Under the pieces are notes generated by a model. That model was not told where the DNA came from and made no database searches. It was given only the letters and a program-made list of their open reading frames with translations. Below are positions 45,121 to 54,109 of a stretch of DNA of 64,000 bases, piece by piece; position 1 is the first letter of the stretch; each line of letters begins with the position of its first letter. Made by a program: the position numbers and the translations under genes. The stretch comes from Triticum aestivum (taxonomy: Eukaryota > Streptophyta > Magnoliopsida > Poales > Poaceae), in NCBI RefSeq assembly GCF_018294505.1, contig NC_057809.1, positions 414,074,104-414,138,103 of the forward strand. The letters run 5' to 3'.

Positions 45121-46004
45121 TCAGATAAAAGATAAGAATTGTAACATAAAGAGAGCATCATGAAGAATATGATTGGCACATTTAAGTCTAACCCACTTCC
45201 TATGCATAGGGATTTTGTGAGCAAACAACTTATGGGAACAATAATCAACTAGCATAGGAGGGCAAAACAAGCATAACTTCAAAACTTTAAGCACAATGAG
45301 AGGGAACTTGATATTATTGCAATTCCTACAAGCATATGTTCCTCCCTCATAGTAATTTTCAGTAGCATCATGAATGAATTCAACAATATAACCAGCACCT
45401 AAAGCATTCTTTTCATGATCTACAAGCATATAAATTTTATTACTCTCCACACAAGCAAAATTCTTCTCATGAATAATAGTGGGAGCAAACTCAACAAAAT
45501 AATTATCATGTGAGGCATAATCCAATTGAAAACAAAAATCATTATGACAAGTTTCATGGATATCATTATTATTTATAGCATACAATTCATCACAATAATC
45601 ATCATCGATAGCAACTTTGTTCTCATAATCAATTGGAACCTCTTCTGGAATAGTGGATTCATCACAAAATAAAGTCATGACCTCTCCAAATCCACTTTCA
45701 GCAATATAATCATCATAAATAGGAGGCATGCTTTCATCACAATAAATTTTCTCATCAAAACTTGGGGGAAAAATATCATCTTCATCAACATAGCTTCCCC
45801 AAGCTTGTGGCTTTGCATATCATTAGCCTCGTAGATATTCAAGGAATTCATATTAACAACATTGCAATCATGCTCATCATTCAAAGGTTTAGTGACAAAC
45901 ATTTTAATGCATTCTTCTTCTAACACTTGAGCACAATTATCGGAATCCTTATTTTCATGATAGATATTAAAAATATGAAGCATATGATGTATCCTTAATT
46001 CCAT
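45121..46004 (-). pseudogene. Unknown ORF of the Athila-like element, one frameshift
   Basis: Reading leftward, a frame opens at 46004 and a second, overlapping frame runs to a stop at 45121. They appear to be one ORF of about 290 codons broken by a frameshift near 45790 (after SHKLGEA). The product is rich in acidic residues, Tyr, Asn and Cys. It has repeated short motifs such as CDESMPPIYDDY and FCDESTIPE, and a C-terminal hydrophobic stretch ahead of IPMHRKWVRLKC. I remember near-identical hypothetical proteins as common in wheat annotations. It is the first ORF after the primer site, where gag would normally be, yet shows no gag or zinc-knuckle motif. Function unknown. Confidence 0.65.
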
Positions 46005-46097
46005 TTTTAGTTTTCTTTTATAGACTAAACTAGTGATAAAACAAGAAACTAAAAGATTCGATTACAAGATCTAAAGATATACCTTCAAGCGCTAACC

Positions 46098-46115
46098 TCC
46101 CCGGCAACGGCGCCA
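46098..46115 (-). promoter_or_regulatory. Primer-binding site, tRNA-Asp type
   Basis: TGGCGCCGTTGCCGGGGA on the minus strand lies ten bases inside the 5' LTR end at 46126. This is the usual Athila-type primer site. Confidence 0.8.
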
Positions 46116-46125
46116 GAAAAGAGCT

Positions 46126-47793
46126 TGATGTCTACTACACAACCTTCTTCTTGTACACGTTGTTGGGCCTCCAAGTGCAGAGGTTTGTAGGACAGTAGCA
46201 AATTTCCCTCAAGTGGATGACCTAAGGTTTATCAATCTGTGGGAGGCATAGGATGAAGATGGTCTCTCTCAAACAACCCTGCAACCAAATAACAGAGAGT
46301 CTCTTGTGTCCCCAACACACCCAATACAATGGTAAATTGTATAGGTGCACTAGTTCGGCGAAGTGATGGTGACACAAGTGCAATATGGATGGCAGCTATA
46401 TGTTTTTGTAATCTGAAAATATAAAAACAGCAAGGTAACTAATGATAAAAGTGAGCACAAACGGTATTGCAATGCGTTGAAACAAGGCCTAGGGTTCATA
46501 CTTTCACTAGTGCAAGTCCTCTCAACAATATTAACATAGTTGGATCACATAACTATCCCTCAACATGCAACAAAGAGTCACTCCAAAGTCACTAATAGCG
46601 GAGAACAAACGAAGAGATTATGGTAGGGTACGAAACCACCTCAAAGTTATCCTTTCTGATCGATCTATTCAAGAGTCCATAGTAAAATAACACGAAGCTA
46701 TTCTTTCCGTTCAATCTATCCTAGAGTTCGTACTAGAATAACACCTTAAGACACAAATCAACCAAAACCCTCCAATGTCACCTCAAGTATCCGTGGGTAT
46801 GATTATACGGTATGCATCACACAATCTCTGATTCATCTATTCAAACCAACACAAAGAACTTCAAAGAGTGCCCCAAAGATTCTACCGGAGAGTCAAGACG
46901 AAAACGTGTGCCAACCCCTATGCAGAGGTTCATGGGCGGAACCCGAAAGTTGATCACCAAAACATACATCATGTGGATCAATAGAATACCCCATTGTCAC
47001 CACGGGTATCCCACGCAAGACATACATCAAGTGTTCTCAAATCCATAAAGACTCAATCCAATAAGATAACTTCACAGGGAAAACTCAATCCATTACAAGA
47101 GAGTAGAGGGGGAGAAACATCATAAGATCCAACTATAATAGCAAAGCTCGCGATACATCAAGATCGTACCACCTCAAGAACACGAGAGAGAGAGAGAGAT
47201 CAAACACATAGCTACTAGTACATACCCTCAGCCCCGAGGGAGAACTACTCCCTCCTCGTCATGGAGAGCGCCGGGATGATGAAGATGGCCACCGGAGGGG
47301 GATTCCCCCCTCCGGCAGGGTGCCGGAACGGGTCTAGATTGGTTTTCGGTGGCTACGGACGCTTCTGGTGGCGGAACTCCTGATCTATTGTGCTCCCCGA
47401 TGGTTTTAGGGTATATTGGTATATATAGGAGGAAGAAATACGTCAGGGGGCCACGAGGGGCCCATGAGGGTGGAGGGCGCACCCGAGGGGGTGGGCGCGC
47501 CCCTGCCTCGTGCCTTCCTCGTTGCTTCCCTTACGTACACCCCAAGTCTTCTGGATTGCTTTCGTTCGAAAAATAAGTTTCGTGAAGTTTCAGGTCAATT
47601 GGACTCCGTTTGATTTTCCTTTTCTGCGATACTCTAAAACAAGGAAAAAACAAAAACTGGCACTCGGCTCTAGGTTAATAGGTTAGTCCCAAAAATCATA
47701 TAAAATAGCATATTAATGCATATAAAACATCCAAGGTTGATAATATAATAGCATGGAACAATCAAAAATTATAGATACGTTGGAGACGTATCA
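46126..47793 (-). repeat. Athila-like 5' LTR (right copy)
   Basis: 1668 bp, with a TATA box (CTATATATACC) on the minus strand near 47417-47427. Differs from the left copy by scattered substitutions, a 17-base deletion and an expanded GA run near 47186. Confidence 0.9.
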
Positions 47794-48719
47794 GCCATGC
47801 ATTATCACATTATGCTATAACATGTGCAGAACCACAACACGCGTATCACCGCTATATTCATGCATGCATATGTTTAAAACACTATGATCTCCTATTCAAA
47901 TATATGAATCCACTTTCATATCAAATTATGATCTTTGTTAGTCTCTTACACCCGCACAATCCTCTAACCTTTGTAGCTACCACTAACTTTCTCTCGTGCA
48001 TGCACACGCCCTCCTCGCCCTCGCCCTCCCTCAGCATTCTATCCAACTCGCACATTCATTTTTATTTTCTATAGGTCGTTCTCCCACAGTCTCCACAACT
48101 CCTATCCGACACACACCGATCGATAAACCTCTCCAGCGATGTCTACCTACAACATACCCACGCACCTTCAATATCCTCCTTTATGTGTTCTTGCCTCGTG
48201 TCTCTCATACGGTCCTACACACGTGTAAACTCTCGCCCCTCTTTTCATCGATCTCACAACCGCATACTCCTCCCCCTATCTAGCTAGTAGCTGGGCCTCT
48301 CGCACCACCTCCTAGCTCCATTCTCTCGGTCTATCCATCTCGCCGGGCCTTATTTGCCTCTAGCAAATGGACGTACACCGACCAATCTCCCGCTAGACAT
48401 ATAGCTAGCTAGGTCCTTATAACTTGTTTTCCCCACACGTCGATCGATCTACCTCATTAGTTATGTCTCTCCCTTCCTCCGACAAACAACAATTTATCTA
48501 CCGATCTAGTTAGGTTTGCTTACCAAACACATGGTTCCCCTTCATCATCCATGGATGCATCCCGACAGATCTATCACGCACAGGCACACACAAAAACACA
48601 TCCCCACTCTTATTGATAATATTGCAGTTCCACCCTCAGTTTGTCTAGTAGGCCTCTCCCACCATCTTCGAGAAGCAACTCCATCACCCATCCAGCACTC
48701 TACCCCTCTCCCTCCCTCT

Positions 48720-48749
48720 CCCTCTCCTCTCTCTCTCTCTCTCTCTCTA
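48720..48749. repeat. (CT)n microsatellite
   Basis: CTCTCCTCTCTCTCTCTCTC and following CT units form a near-pure dinucleotide tract. Confidence 0.9.
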
Positions 48750-49010
48750 TCCCATCCTATCTCCCGTTCTTTAGTTATGTATGGATGTCGACCGATCTCC
48801 CTCAAGACATAGCTGGGTCTCTCCTTCTCAACACATATATGAGTAGTTCTACCTCTATAGTTAGGTCTCTGCCTACCCCTCCCCCCACCCCCCTCCCACA
48901 CACACACACACCGATACATTGAGCGCTCTAGTCATGTCTCCCTGCCACACACAAACTTGACATGTGCCCTCTGACGTTCCGGTAGGTCAGTCTCCCTATA
49001 TCTTTGACTT

Positions 49011-49040
<30 letters not shown>
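49011..49040. repeat. (CA)n microsatellite
   Basis: About 14 to 15 uninterrupted CA units. Confidence 0.9.
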
Positions 49041-49043
<3 letters not shown>

Positions 49044-49618
49044 TTCGATGGCTCTCTTCATCGATCTCGCACCCACCCACTTGATCTTCTCTTCGACTCT
49101 ATCAATATCTATGACCCCTCCCTATCTTCTCGTGGATCGCCCGGGCCTCTATATATGATATGGATAGGCCTCCATTTCACACACATTGCATTCAAAATTT
49201 TGTTTGAGATATAATCGACACATATTCCCACAAATACATTCACGAAATCAACCTCTCCCCCAAACAAAAAACACTCATGAATGCACAAGCCATTTGTCTA
49301 GGTTTGTATCTCTCACGCACACCCACGTAGGTGGGGGATGTGCGCGAAGAGAAGAGGTGCACGTACTCCCGTATCTTTCACAACCACACCCGCGCGGGTA
49401 CACGGTGGAGCTCATTTCTGTATGAAAAGGCAGCCCACATGGTAATTTGACCGTGTACTGGTTGTCCACTTGGTGGAGGGAGAATCGTCTACCACAGGTG
49501 AACAAACAAATTGCGACTTGGCGCGTTATGTTAAAAAAGAGGCAAACCATGTGGGGCCTACCTTAGAGGCAACGCTCTATACACTGGAGTACTTTTGATG
49601 CGTCCCATCAACTTGCAG

Positions 49619-49772
49619 AACGAGGAGAAGCTTTCTTAGTATGCCGTATCCCCCGCCCACGGGCGCGGTGGCTCATAGGATGAGGTGAAGCTTGCTTACT
49701 AGTAGTAGTACTATACGCCTTACGCCCGCTCCCTCGCCCACGCGCGTGGTGGCTCGCAGGACGAGGAGAAAT
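49619..49772. repeat. Direct duplication of about 75 bp
   Basis: ACGAGGAGAAGC...CGCCCACGGGCGCGGTGGCTC (from about 49620) recurs as CGCCCACGCGCGTGGTGGCTC...ACGAGGAGAAAT (to about 49772), with shared TTACTAGTA/TTAGTATGCC spacers. Confidence 0.55.
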
Positions 49773-49777
49773 TTTAC

Positions 49778-50378
49778 TACTCCCTCTGTTTACTCCTCGT
49801 CCCTACTACCTTGGTTAGAGAGATTATCATATTGTTTGGAATATATATGTCCTTTAGTAGATTTCAATATGAACTAGTAGTACATACTCCAAACACTGAT
49901 GTATATAGACGTATTTTAGAGTGTAGATTCACTCATTTTGCTCCTTATGTAGTCCATATTGAGGCCCTGTTTGGTTCATAAGTCCTAGGACCTTTTCTAG
50001 TCCCAACTAAAAAGTCTCTACTCCTTAAAAATTCCCTCCATGTTTGTTTTCAGGGACTAAAAAGTCCCTAGTCCCTCCCAAGAGGTTATTGAATGACCAT
50101 GTTACCCCCAGTATATAGAAAAATAACAACCAAACAACACCATGGGGCGGCGGGGCAATGGGTGCAGGGAGGGGCATTGTTGGAAAAGTCCCAAAAAAGA
50201 CTCTCCTTGAGAGTCTTCTTCATTAAGTCCCAAAAAGCAAGTTTTAGTCCCTAGTAGTCCCTCATGTTTGGTTAAAAAGTCTCTAAGAGGGACTTTTTCT
50301 AGTCCCTACACTAAAAAGTCCCTGAAAACAAACACCCCTGCATAAAGTTGAGACACTTATTTTGGAACGGAGGGAGTA
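49778..50378. mobile_element. Stowaway MITE interrupted by a Harbinger MITE
   Basis: Left terminus CTCCCTCTGTTTAC at 49780 and right terminus ...GGAACGGAGGGAG ending 50376 are inverted repeats, with TA at 49778-49779 and 50377-50378. Removing the insertion at 49963-50338 leaves about 220 bp. Confidence 0.8.
49963..50338. mobile_element. PIF/Harbinger-type MITE (376 bp)
   Basis: Starts GGCCCTGTTTGGTTC and ends AAACAAACACCCC, inverted-repeat termini of the GG-CTGTTTGGTT type. The interior has repeated AAAAAGTCCCTAGTCCC words. Flanking trinucleotides TGA and TGC are near matches, as expected for a decayed 3-bp TSD. A relative with clean TAA TSDs is at 62715-63026. Confidence 0.65.
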
Positions 50379-50553
50379 CATATTTGCTATGATCTGTCAA
50401 TCATTGAGATGTAATAGCATGAATGTTAGTCTCCTTTGTATTTGATGAAATGTTGCAACGGGCAACCTTGGACGCAAGATACATGTAACAGAAGCTCGAA
50501 GCTTCATAGCATTGTACTATCTCGCTGATAAATTACAGTATGTAGTATACTAG

Positions 50554-50716
50554 TACTTCATCTGTTCCTAAATATAAGTCTTTGTAGAGATTTCACCATG
50601 AACCACATACAGATGTATATAGATGCATTTTAAGTGTAGATTCATTCATTTTGTTCCGTATGTAGTCCACCTAGTGGAATCTCTACAAAGAATTATATTT
50701 AGGAACGGAGGGAGTA
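50554..50716. mobile_element. Stowaway MITE (159 bp)
   Basis: Left CTTCATCTGTTCCTAAATAT at 50556 and right ATATTTAGGAACGGAGGGAG ending 50714 are inverted; TA flanks at 50554-50555 and 50715-50716. The interior TGTATATAGATGCATTTTA is typical of Triticeae Stowaways. Confidence 0.85.
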
Positions 50717-51432
50717 CTATGTAAGGAGTTAGGTGCCGCACTGTGTCCAGAAAATATGATGATAGTGTGAGGTGGGCCTTGTAATTACTGAGTCTGCATG
50801 TTTTCACTTCTCTTGCACTCCTCCGCCGTAAGAATGGAGAAAATTGTAATCTAGTAGTACCTCCTTTCGCTGAAAGTGTGGGACATCCAGCAGTCCTACC
50901 ACCTCAGTAATAATGACCAATGAGCCGTCAAATCACATAGACCCAGCAGTAAGTTGGATGGACGACGCAACCATCACTCTTGAATCCGCTTCTCCCTTCA
51001 ATGCAGGCGCCAGTGAGAGGTCGTGTCCGCTCTGCCCGGGCATGAATGCGGCACCGATTCTATGGAGCGGCGCTGACCGTTTCAGGCGGGAAGCGCACGC
51101 GGGCCATGGAGGGGCTTTGTGTGGGCCAGGCTGGTCAGGAGCGGGCATGGCAGATGTCCGCCTGTCCCTACCGGATGCCCGGAAATGAGAGGATGCACCG
51201 ACTCTCGCGGCTAAAATCGTACACTACACACTATCTCTCTATAGGAGTACGTCGATCTGTCGCTCTCTCTAACACACACATTTTGTTAAACACACACACA
51301 CACACATGCACACACAGGTTCATAGAATAGGAAAATCATGCGAGTGCGAAGCCACAGGAAGTGAGATACAAATGGAGTACGTAAAAGAAGCGAAGAGGAC
51401 GAATATTCCATCAAACCTGGACTGAGGAGTAG
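50717..51432. other. Unclassified DNA; no gene seen
   Basis: A GC-rich block (50980-51210) has overlapping frames on both strands and no motif. A CA-rich tract lies at about 51273-51317. Confidence 0.35.
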
Positions 51433-51556
51433 TACTCCCTCCATCTAGGTGTTAAGTCATCTTACGGAAATCAGATACTCCCAAAATGTTTAGGCGTCGT
51501 CCATTAACTTCGCATCTCAATGCCCTCCTAGCCTCCTTGCTAGCGAGCGTTGTTAC

Positions 51557-51824
51557 TTAGGGAGCATTTGGATCCTTAGCAAGAACAGCTTATAGCATAG
51601 CCGAGCAAGGTTAGGCATTTGGAACTGTTAAAATAAGTTAGCTTTTGTGGGCCAGCTAGCTTGGGTGGGCTAGAAAAACCTTGCTAGCTCAGGAGAGCCA
51701 GATCGGCTCGCTTCCGACGGCAAACTTCGCGTAGTAGTAACATAGACTAGTAACATATGCATGTTACTAGTCCAAGTTACTCACCACTATGACCAGCCTA
51801 AGCAATGTAACCAAACGCTCATTA
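51557..51824. mobile_element. Harbinger-like MITE (262 bp), TSDs TTA
   Basis: GGGAGCATTTGG at 51560 and, on the complement, TGAGCGTTTGG at 51821 are short inverted termini with TTA on both sides (51557-51559, 51822-51824). The TWA TSD fits PIF/Harbinger. Confidence 0.5.
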
Positions 51825-51969
51825 CTCTGCCATGTTATCTCCCCCGGAAACCCAATGCATGGAGCGCAACTACGCGTTGATCAGTCAAGAAATCAAAGGT
51901 GGCTTGCATGCGAGTTAATACGTGGCCCTGCATGGTAGCTAAAACGGCATCTCTTAGTTGTTTGGAGAC

Positions 51970-53167
51970 GAGGCTTGCCTGCTCCCGACCCGTGCTCCCA
52001 TCGGTGCTCCCGACTACTAATTTTCCATCCAACGGCCTTTCCTCCCCCATACCCTTTTCTCCATAACAAAAATGCAAATAGTCCTGTATTTCCGTGTCTT
52101 TCCCGCACGTATACAGGACGGAGCCCGTGCATGCATGTAGATCTCCCAACTTGGCACAAACAGAAGAGTTCGCCATAGTCTCGGCAAGATGTTGCACCAC
52201 CGCCAGTGCAAGCGACGGTGCTCTATGGCCGCGCTCGACAGGACCATAGTCTCAGCAAGCTGTTGCATCATCGCCGGTGCATGTGATGTTGCGGTTGCTC
52301 TATGGCTGCGCTCGACAGGCGCGAGCACAAGGTCCCTCGGTCTCCACAACACCAGCATGCCACGCCCGACGAAGTAGCATACGTGTTGATGTCCGGGGCA
52401 CCAGTGCACTACCAACAGGCAAGGGCGGCCAATTGACGCGAGCCCGTGCGCCATCTCGGCCAGATCCTCTGCATGCAGCACAATGACACTATCGAGCGAT
52501 GCCTAAACCATGGAGCGCAGCTCCTAAGCATCCAGCCATACGAGGTAGTCATCCGTCGCCTTCATCATGCCACCACGGGTGGTGGCCTCCTTCTCGAGCT
52601 TGACGAGCAGACCCACGGGGGAAGAGCGGTGGTGTGATGCCCGGGAGCATATCAACCATGTCATGCTATGGCTCGAAGGAGTTGACGAACACCCACGATG
52701 CCTTGTGGCGGTGAAGAATTGGTTAAATATCATGTTGATGAGCAGCAGGCGATGCCCGTTCTCAGCGACATCGACGGAGAGGCGGACGTTGTGGGGGCAA
52801 TGCCCTAACCGTACGATGTTGGGCTGCAGCTCCCGCTCGTGCCGAAGGCCCTGGTTGAGAACAAGCATTCCCTGGTGGCCGCCGTCGTCGCCGCGGCGGC
52901 GGGATGAGCCCAACGAATGCCCTGTATTTTGACGGTTCACTTTGCCGCCGAGCTGTATCCTCACTTTGCCGCTGGGATTGCACGGGTTCCGTACGATTTG
53001 TTAGAGTCCAGATTTGTGTATGGAAGGGATAGGGAAATACGGGAATTATTTATTTGTATTTCCTATAAAAAAGGGACAGGGGGAGGAAAGCGGGAAGCAG
53101 CCGTTAGATTAAAAACAAGTGATGTGGGAGCACAGATGGGAGCAGGCTGCGGGAGCAGGCAAGCCTC
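51970..53167 (-). mobile_element. Mutator-like element (Pack-MULE candidate) with long inverted repeats
   Basis: 51970-52085 and 52995-53167 are inverted copies: GAGGCTTGCCTGCTCCC starts the left one and GGGAGCAGGCAAGCCTC ends the right one. Similarity continues inward through CGTGCTCCCATCGGTGCTCCC, ATCCAACGGC and CCTCCCCC-type blocks. Repeats of 100 bp or more are typical of Mutator-like elements. The interior holds a degenerate glucosyltransferase fragment on the minus strand and no transposase. The expected 9-bp TSD was not found at these limits, so the true ends may lie slightly further out. Confidence 0.6.
52319..52713 (-). pseudogene. UDP-glycosyltransferase fragment inside the Mutator-like element
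   Basis: Reading leftward from 52713, the frames encode KASWVFVNSFE, then GITPPLFP, then (after a one-base shift in a C run) GLLVKLEKEA and DDYLVWLDA, then LHAEDLAEMAHGLASIGRP and GRGMLVLWRPRDLVLAP. This order matches the middle of plant family-1 UDP-glycosyltransferases: the VNSF/GPLV region, the WLDAQ segment, the AEMAHGL-GRPFLWV segment and the start of the PSPG sugar-donor box. Stops occur after SFEP, after WLDA and after SMV. About 130 of the usual 450-480 residues are present; the catalytic His region and most of the PSPG box (including HCGWNS) are not recognisable. Intact enzymes transfer glucose from UDP-glucose to small acceptors; this copy cannot. Confidence 0.8.
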
Positions 53168-53313
53168 ATCCTTAATTGTTGCGTTTAGAGATAGAAATCG
53201 GGGCTTTGATTGGAGGAATGGCCGGTCAAGTTTCTCCTTCTCCTCTAATCTGCTTGCACCTTGGTCCCACTTCACCTTCTAACGTGACTTATTACACCTA
53301 GACGGAGGGAGTC

Positions 53314-53735
53314 ATACGAGATATGGTGGCACACTGACTTAGGTCGAATACAAGTGCCCAAAATTGTGTGCATGTCATAATAAGGATTCACTTACAATAG
53401 TACGTGAGCGAACAGAGGGATCAATTGGACAGTGTTCCCGAGAAGTAGCGAGATGTGTGAGGTAAGATACACCGCTGGCGCTTTTAATTTTTCTTATTAA
53501 TTTGTTTATTTCACCCTCTGACTGGTGGGACCCAACGTACTACATGTAGAGAGAGGTAAGGTGACTAAGGCTACATTATTTCTGCACCACTATGGATAGT
53601 CTTACCACCAAAGCCACATGACACGATTATGATTTAAATCCCAATGACTCCCACACACAAAAAAACACGTCATGCTTGTCACATGAATGTAGGAATGTAT
53701 AAAAGGTTATTTTCCTCTCGTTGAACATAACGGGA
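53314..53735. other. Unclassified DNA; no gene seen
   Basis: No credible frame. Moderately AT-rich, possibly decayed MITE material. Confidence 0.35.
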
Positions 53736-53737
53736 GG

Positions 53738-53812
53738 GTTTTGTAGCTGGTTAGCCTGTTCGCTCATCAAACTTGAGGTCTCGGGTTTGATAACTACACT
53801 TGAGCTCAATTC
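53738..53812 (+). ncRNA. tRNA-like (SINE or tRNA pseudogene) segment
   Basis: TAGCTGGTTAG (53744-53754) resembles a Pol III A box, and GGTTTGATAAC (53784-53794) resembles a B box with three changes from GGTTCGANNCC. The 30-base gap between them is compatible with a tRNA body. GTTCGCTCATCAAACTTGAG lies in the anticodon/variable position. No poly-A or TTTT terminator was seen nearby, so it is probably a decayed SINE head or tRNA relic. Confidence 0.35.
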
Positions 53813-53919
53813 GTGCCAGGAGGATTCTTTGACTGCTCAAAATGGATGGATACGGAGCTATACGATCAGCTGCAGCCTCGGCGCTTGTTTTCTAGGGTTT
53901 GCACTCTTCACACTCTCTC

Positions 53920-53932
53920 CAGTATATATATA
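53920..53932 (+). promoter_or_regulatory. TATA box of a putative host gene
   Basis: AGTATATATATACACG is followed within 40-100 bases by CT-rich leader sequence (CTCTCTTCACACTCTCTCACC), the usual layout of a plant core promoter with a Y patch. Confidence 0.5.
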
Positions 53933-53959
53933 CACGCTGGAGCCTCAGCGCTGGTAGGT

Positions 53960-54109
53960 GCTCTCTTCACACTCTCTCACCCTCTCCAGATCTAACCAAG
54001 ACTTCGTCGGCCTCTCTCTCTCCCCTCACTGCTGGTCTGCTTGTAGTTGCTCTCTTCACACTCTCTCACCCTCTCCAAATCTAAACAAGACTTCGTTGGC
54101 CTCTCTCTC
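53960..54109 (+). repeat. 89-bp tandem duplication in the CT-rich leader, second unit split by an insertion
   Basis: Unit A (53960-54048) and unit B (from 54049) both read GCTCTCTTCACACTCTCTCACCC... ACTTCGTYGGCCTCTCTCT. Unit B breaks at 54109 and resumes at 61834 with CTCTCCCCCTCACTGCTGGTC, matching the end of unit A. Confidence 0.8.

Larger units (their letters stand above)
40613..47798 (-). mobile_element. Complete non-autonomous Athila-like Gypsy element with TSDs GCCAT
   Basis: LTRs lie at 40618-42302 (1685 bp) and 46126-47793 (1668 bp), with TSDs GCCAT at 40613-40617 and 47794-47798. The minus strand is the sense strand: the primer site next to the right LTR reads TGGCGCCGTTGCCGGGGA, which I recognise as the tRNA-Asp type used by Athila-group Gypsy elements. 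A polypurine tract (GCTTGGGGATGC) precedes the left LTR. The 3.8-kb interior has one long coding region of unknown function and no gag core, reverse transcriptase or integrase, so mobility must have been supplied in trans. Confidence 0.9.
47799..49610. other. Repeat-rich DNA with microsatellites; no gene seen
   Basis: Pyrimidine-rich with many short CAC, CTC and TCT words and no sustained credible frame. Holds a (CT)n tract at about 48727-48748 and a (CA)n tract at about 49011-49040. Several phrases such as CTCCCACA, CGATCGAT and CTAGCTAG recur loosely, suggesting an ancient decayed repeat. Confidence 0.4.
51433..53313. mobile_element. Mariner/Stowaway-type inverted-repeat pair enclosing nested elements
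   Basis: CTCCCTCCATCTAGGTGTTAAGTCATCTTA at the left (from 51435) and, on the complement, CTCCCTCCGTCTAGGTGTAATAAGTCA at the right (53311 leftward) are inverted repeats of about 28 bases. TA precedes the left end; the right flank is TC, so the TSD is imperfect. The enclosed 1.88 kb holds a Harbinger-type MITE and a Mutator-like element. Confidence 0.5.

Noticed and set aside
48540..48922. Frames across the CT and CA tracts
   Set aside because: Simple-sequence DNA yields long frames of Ser/Pro/Thr or Arg/Glu without biological support.
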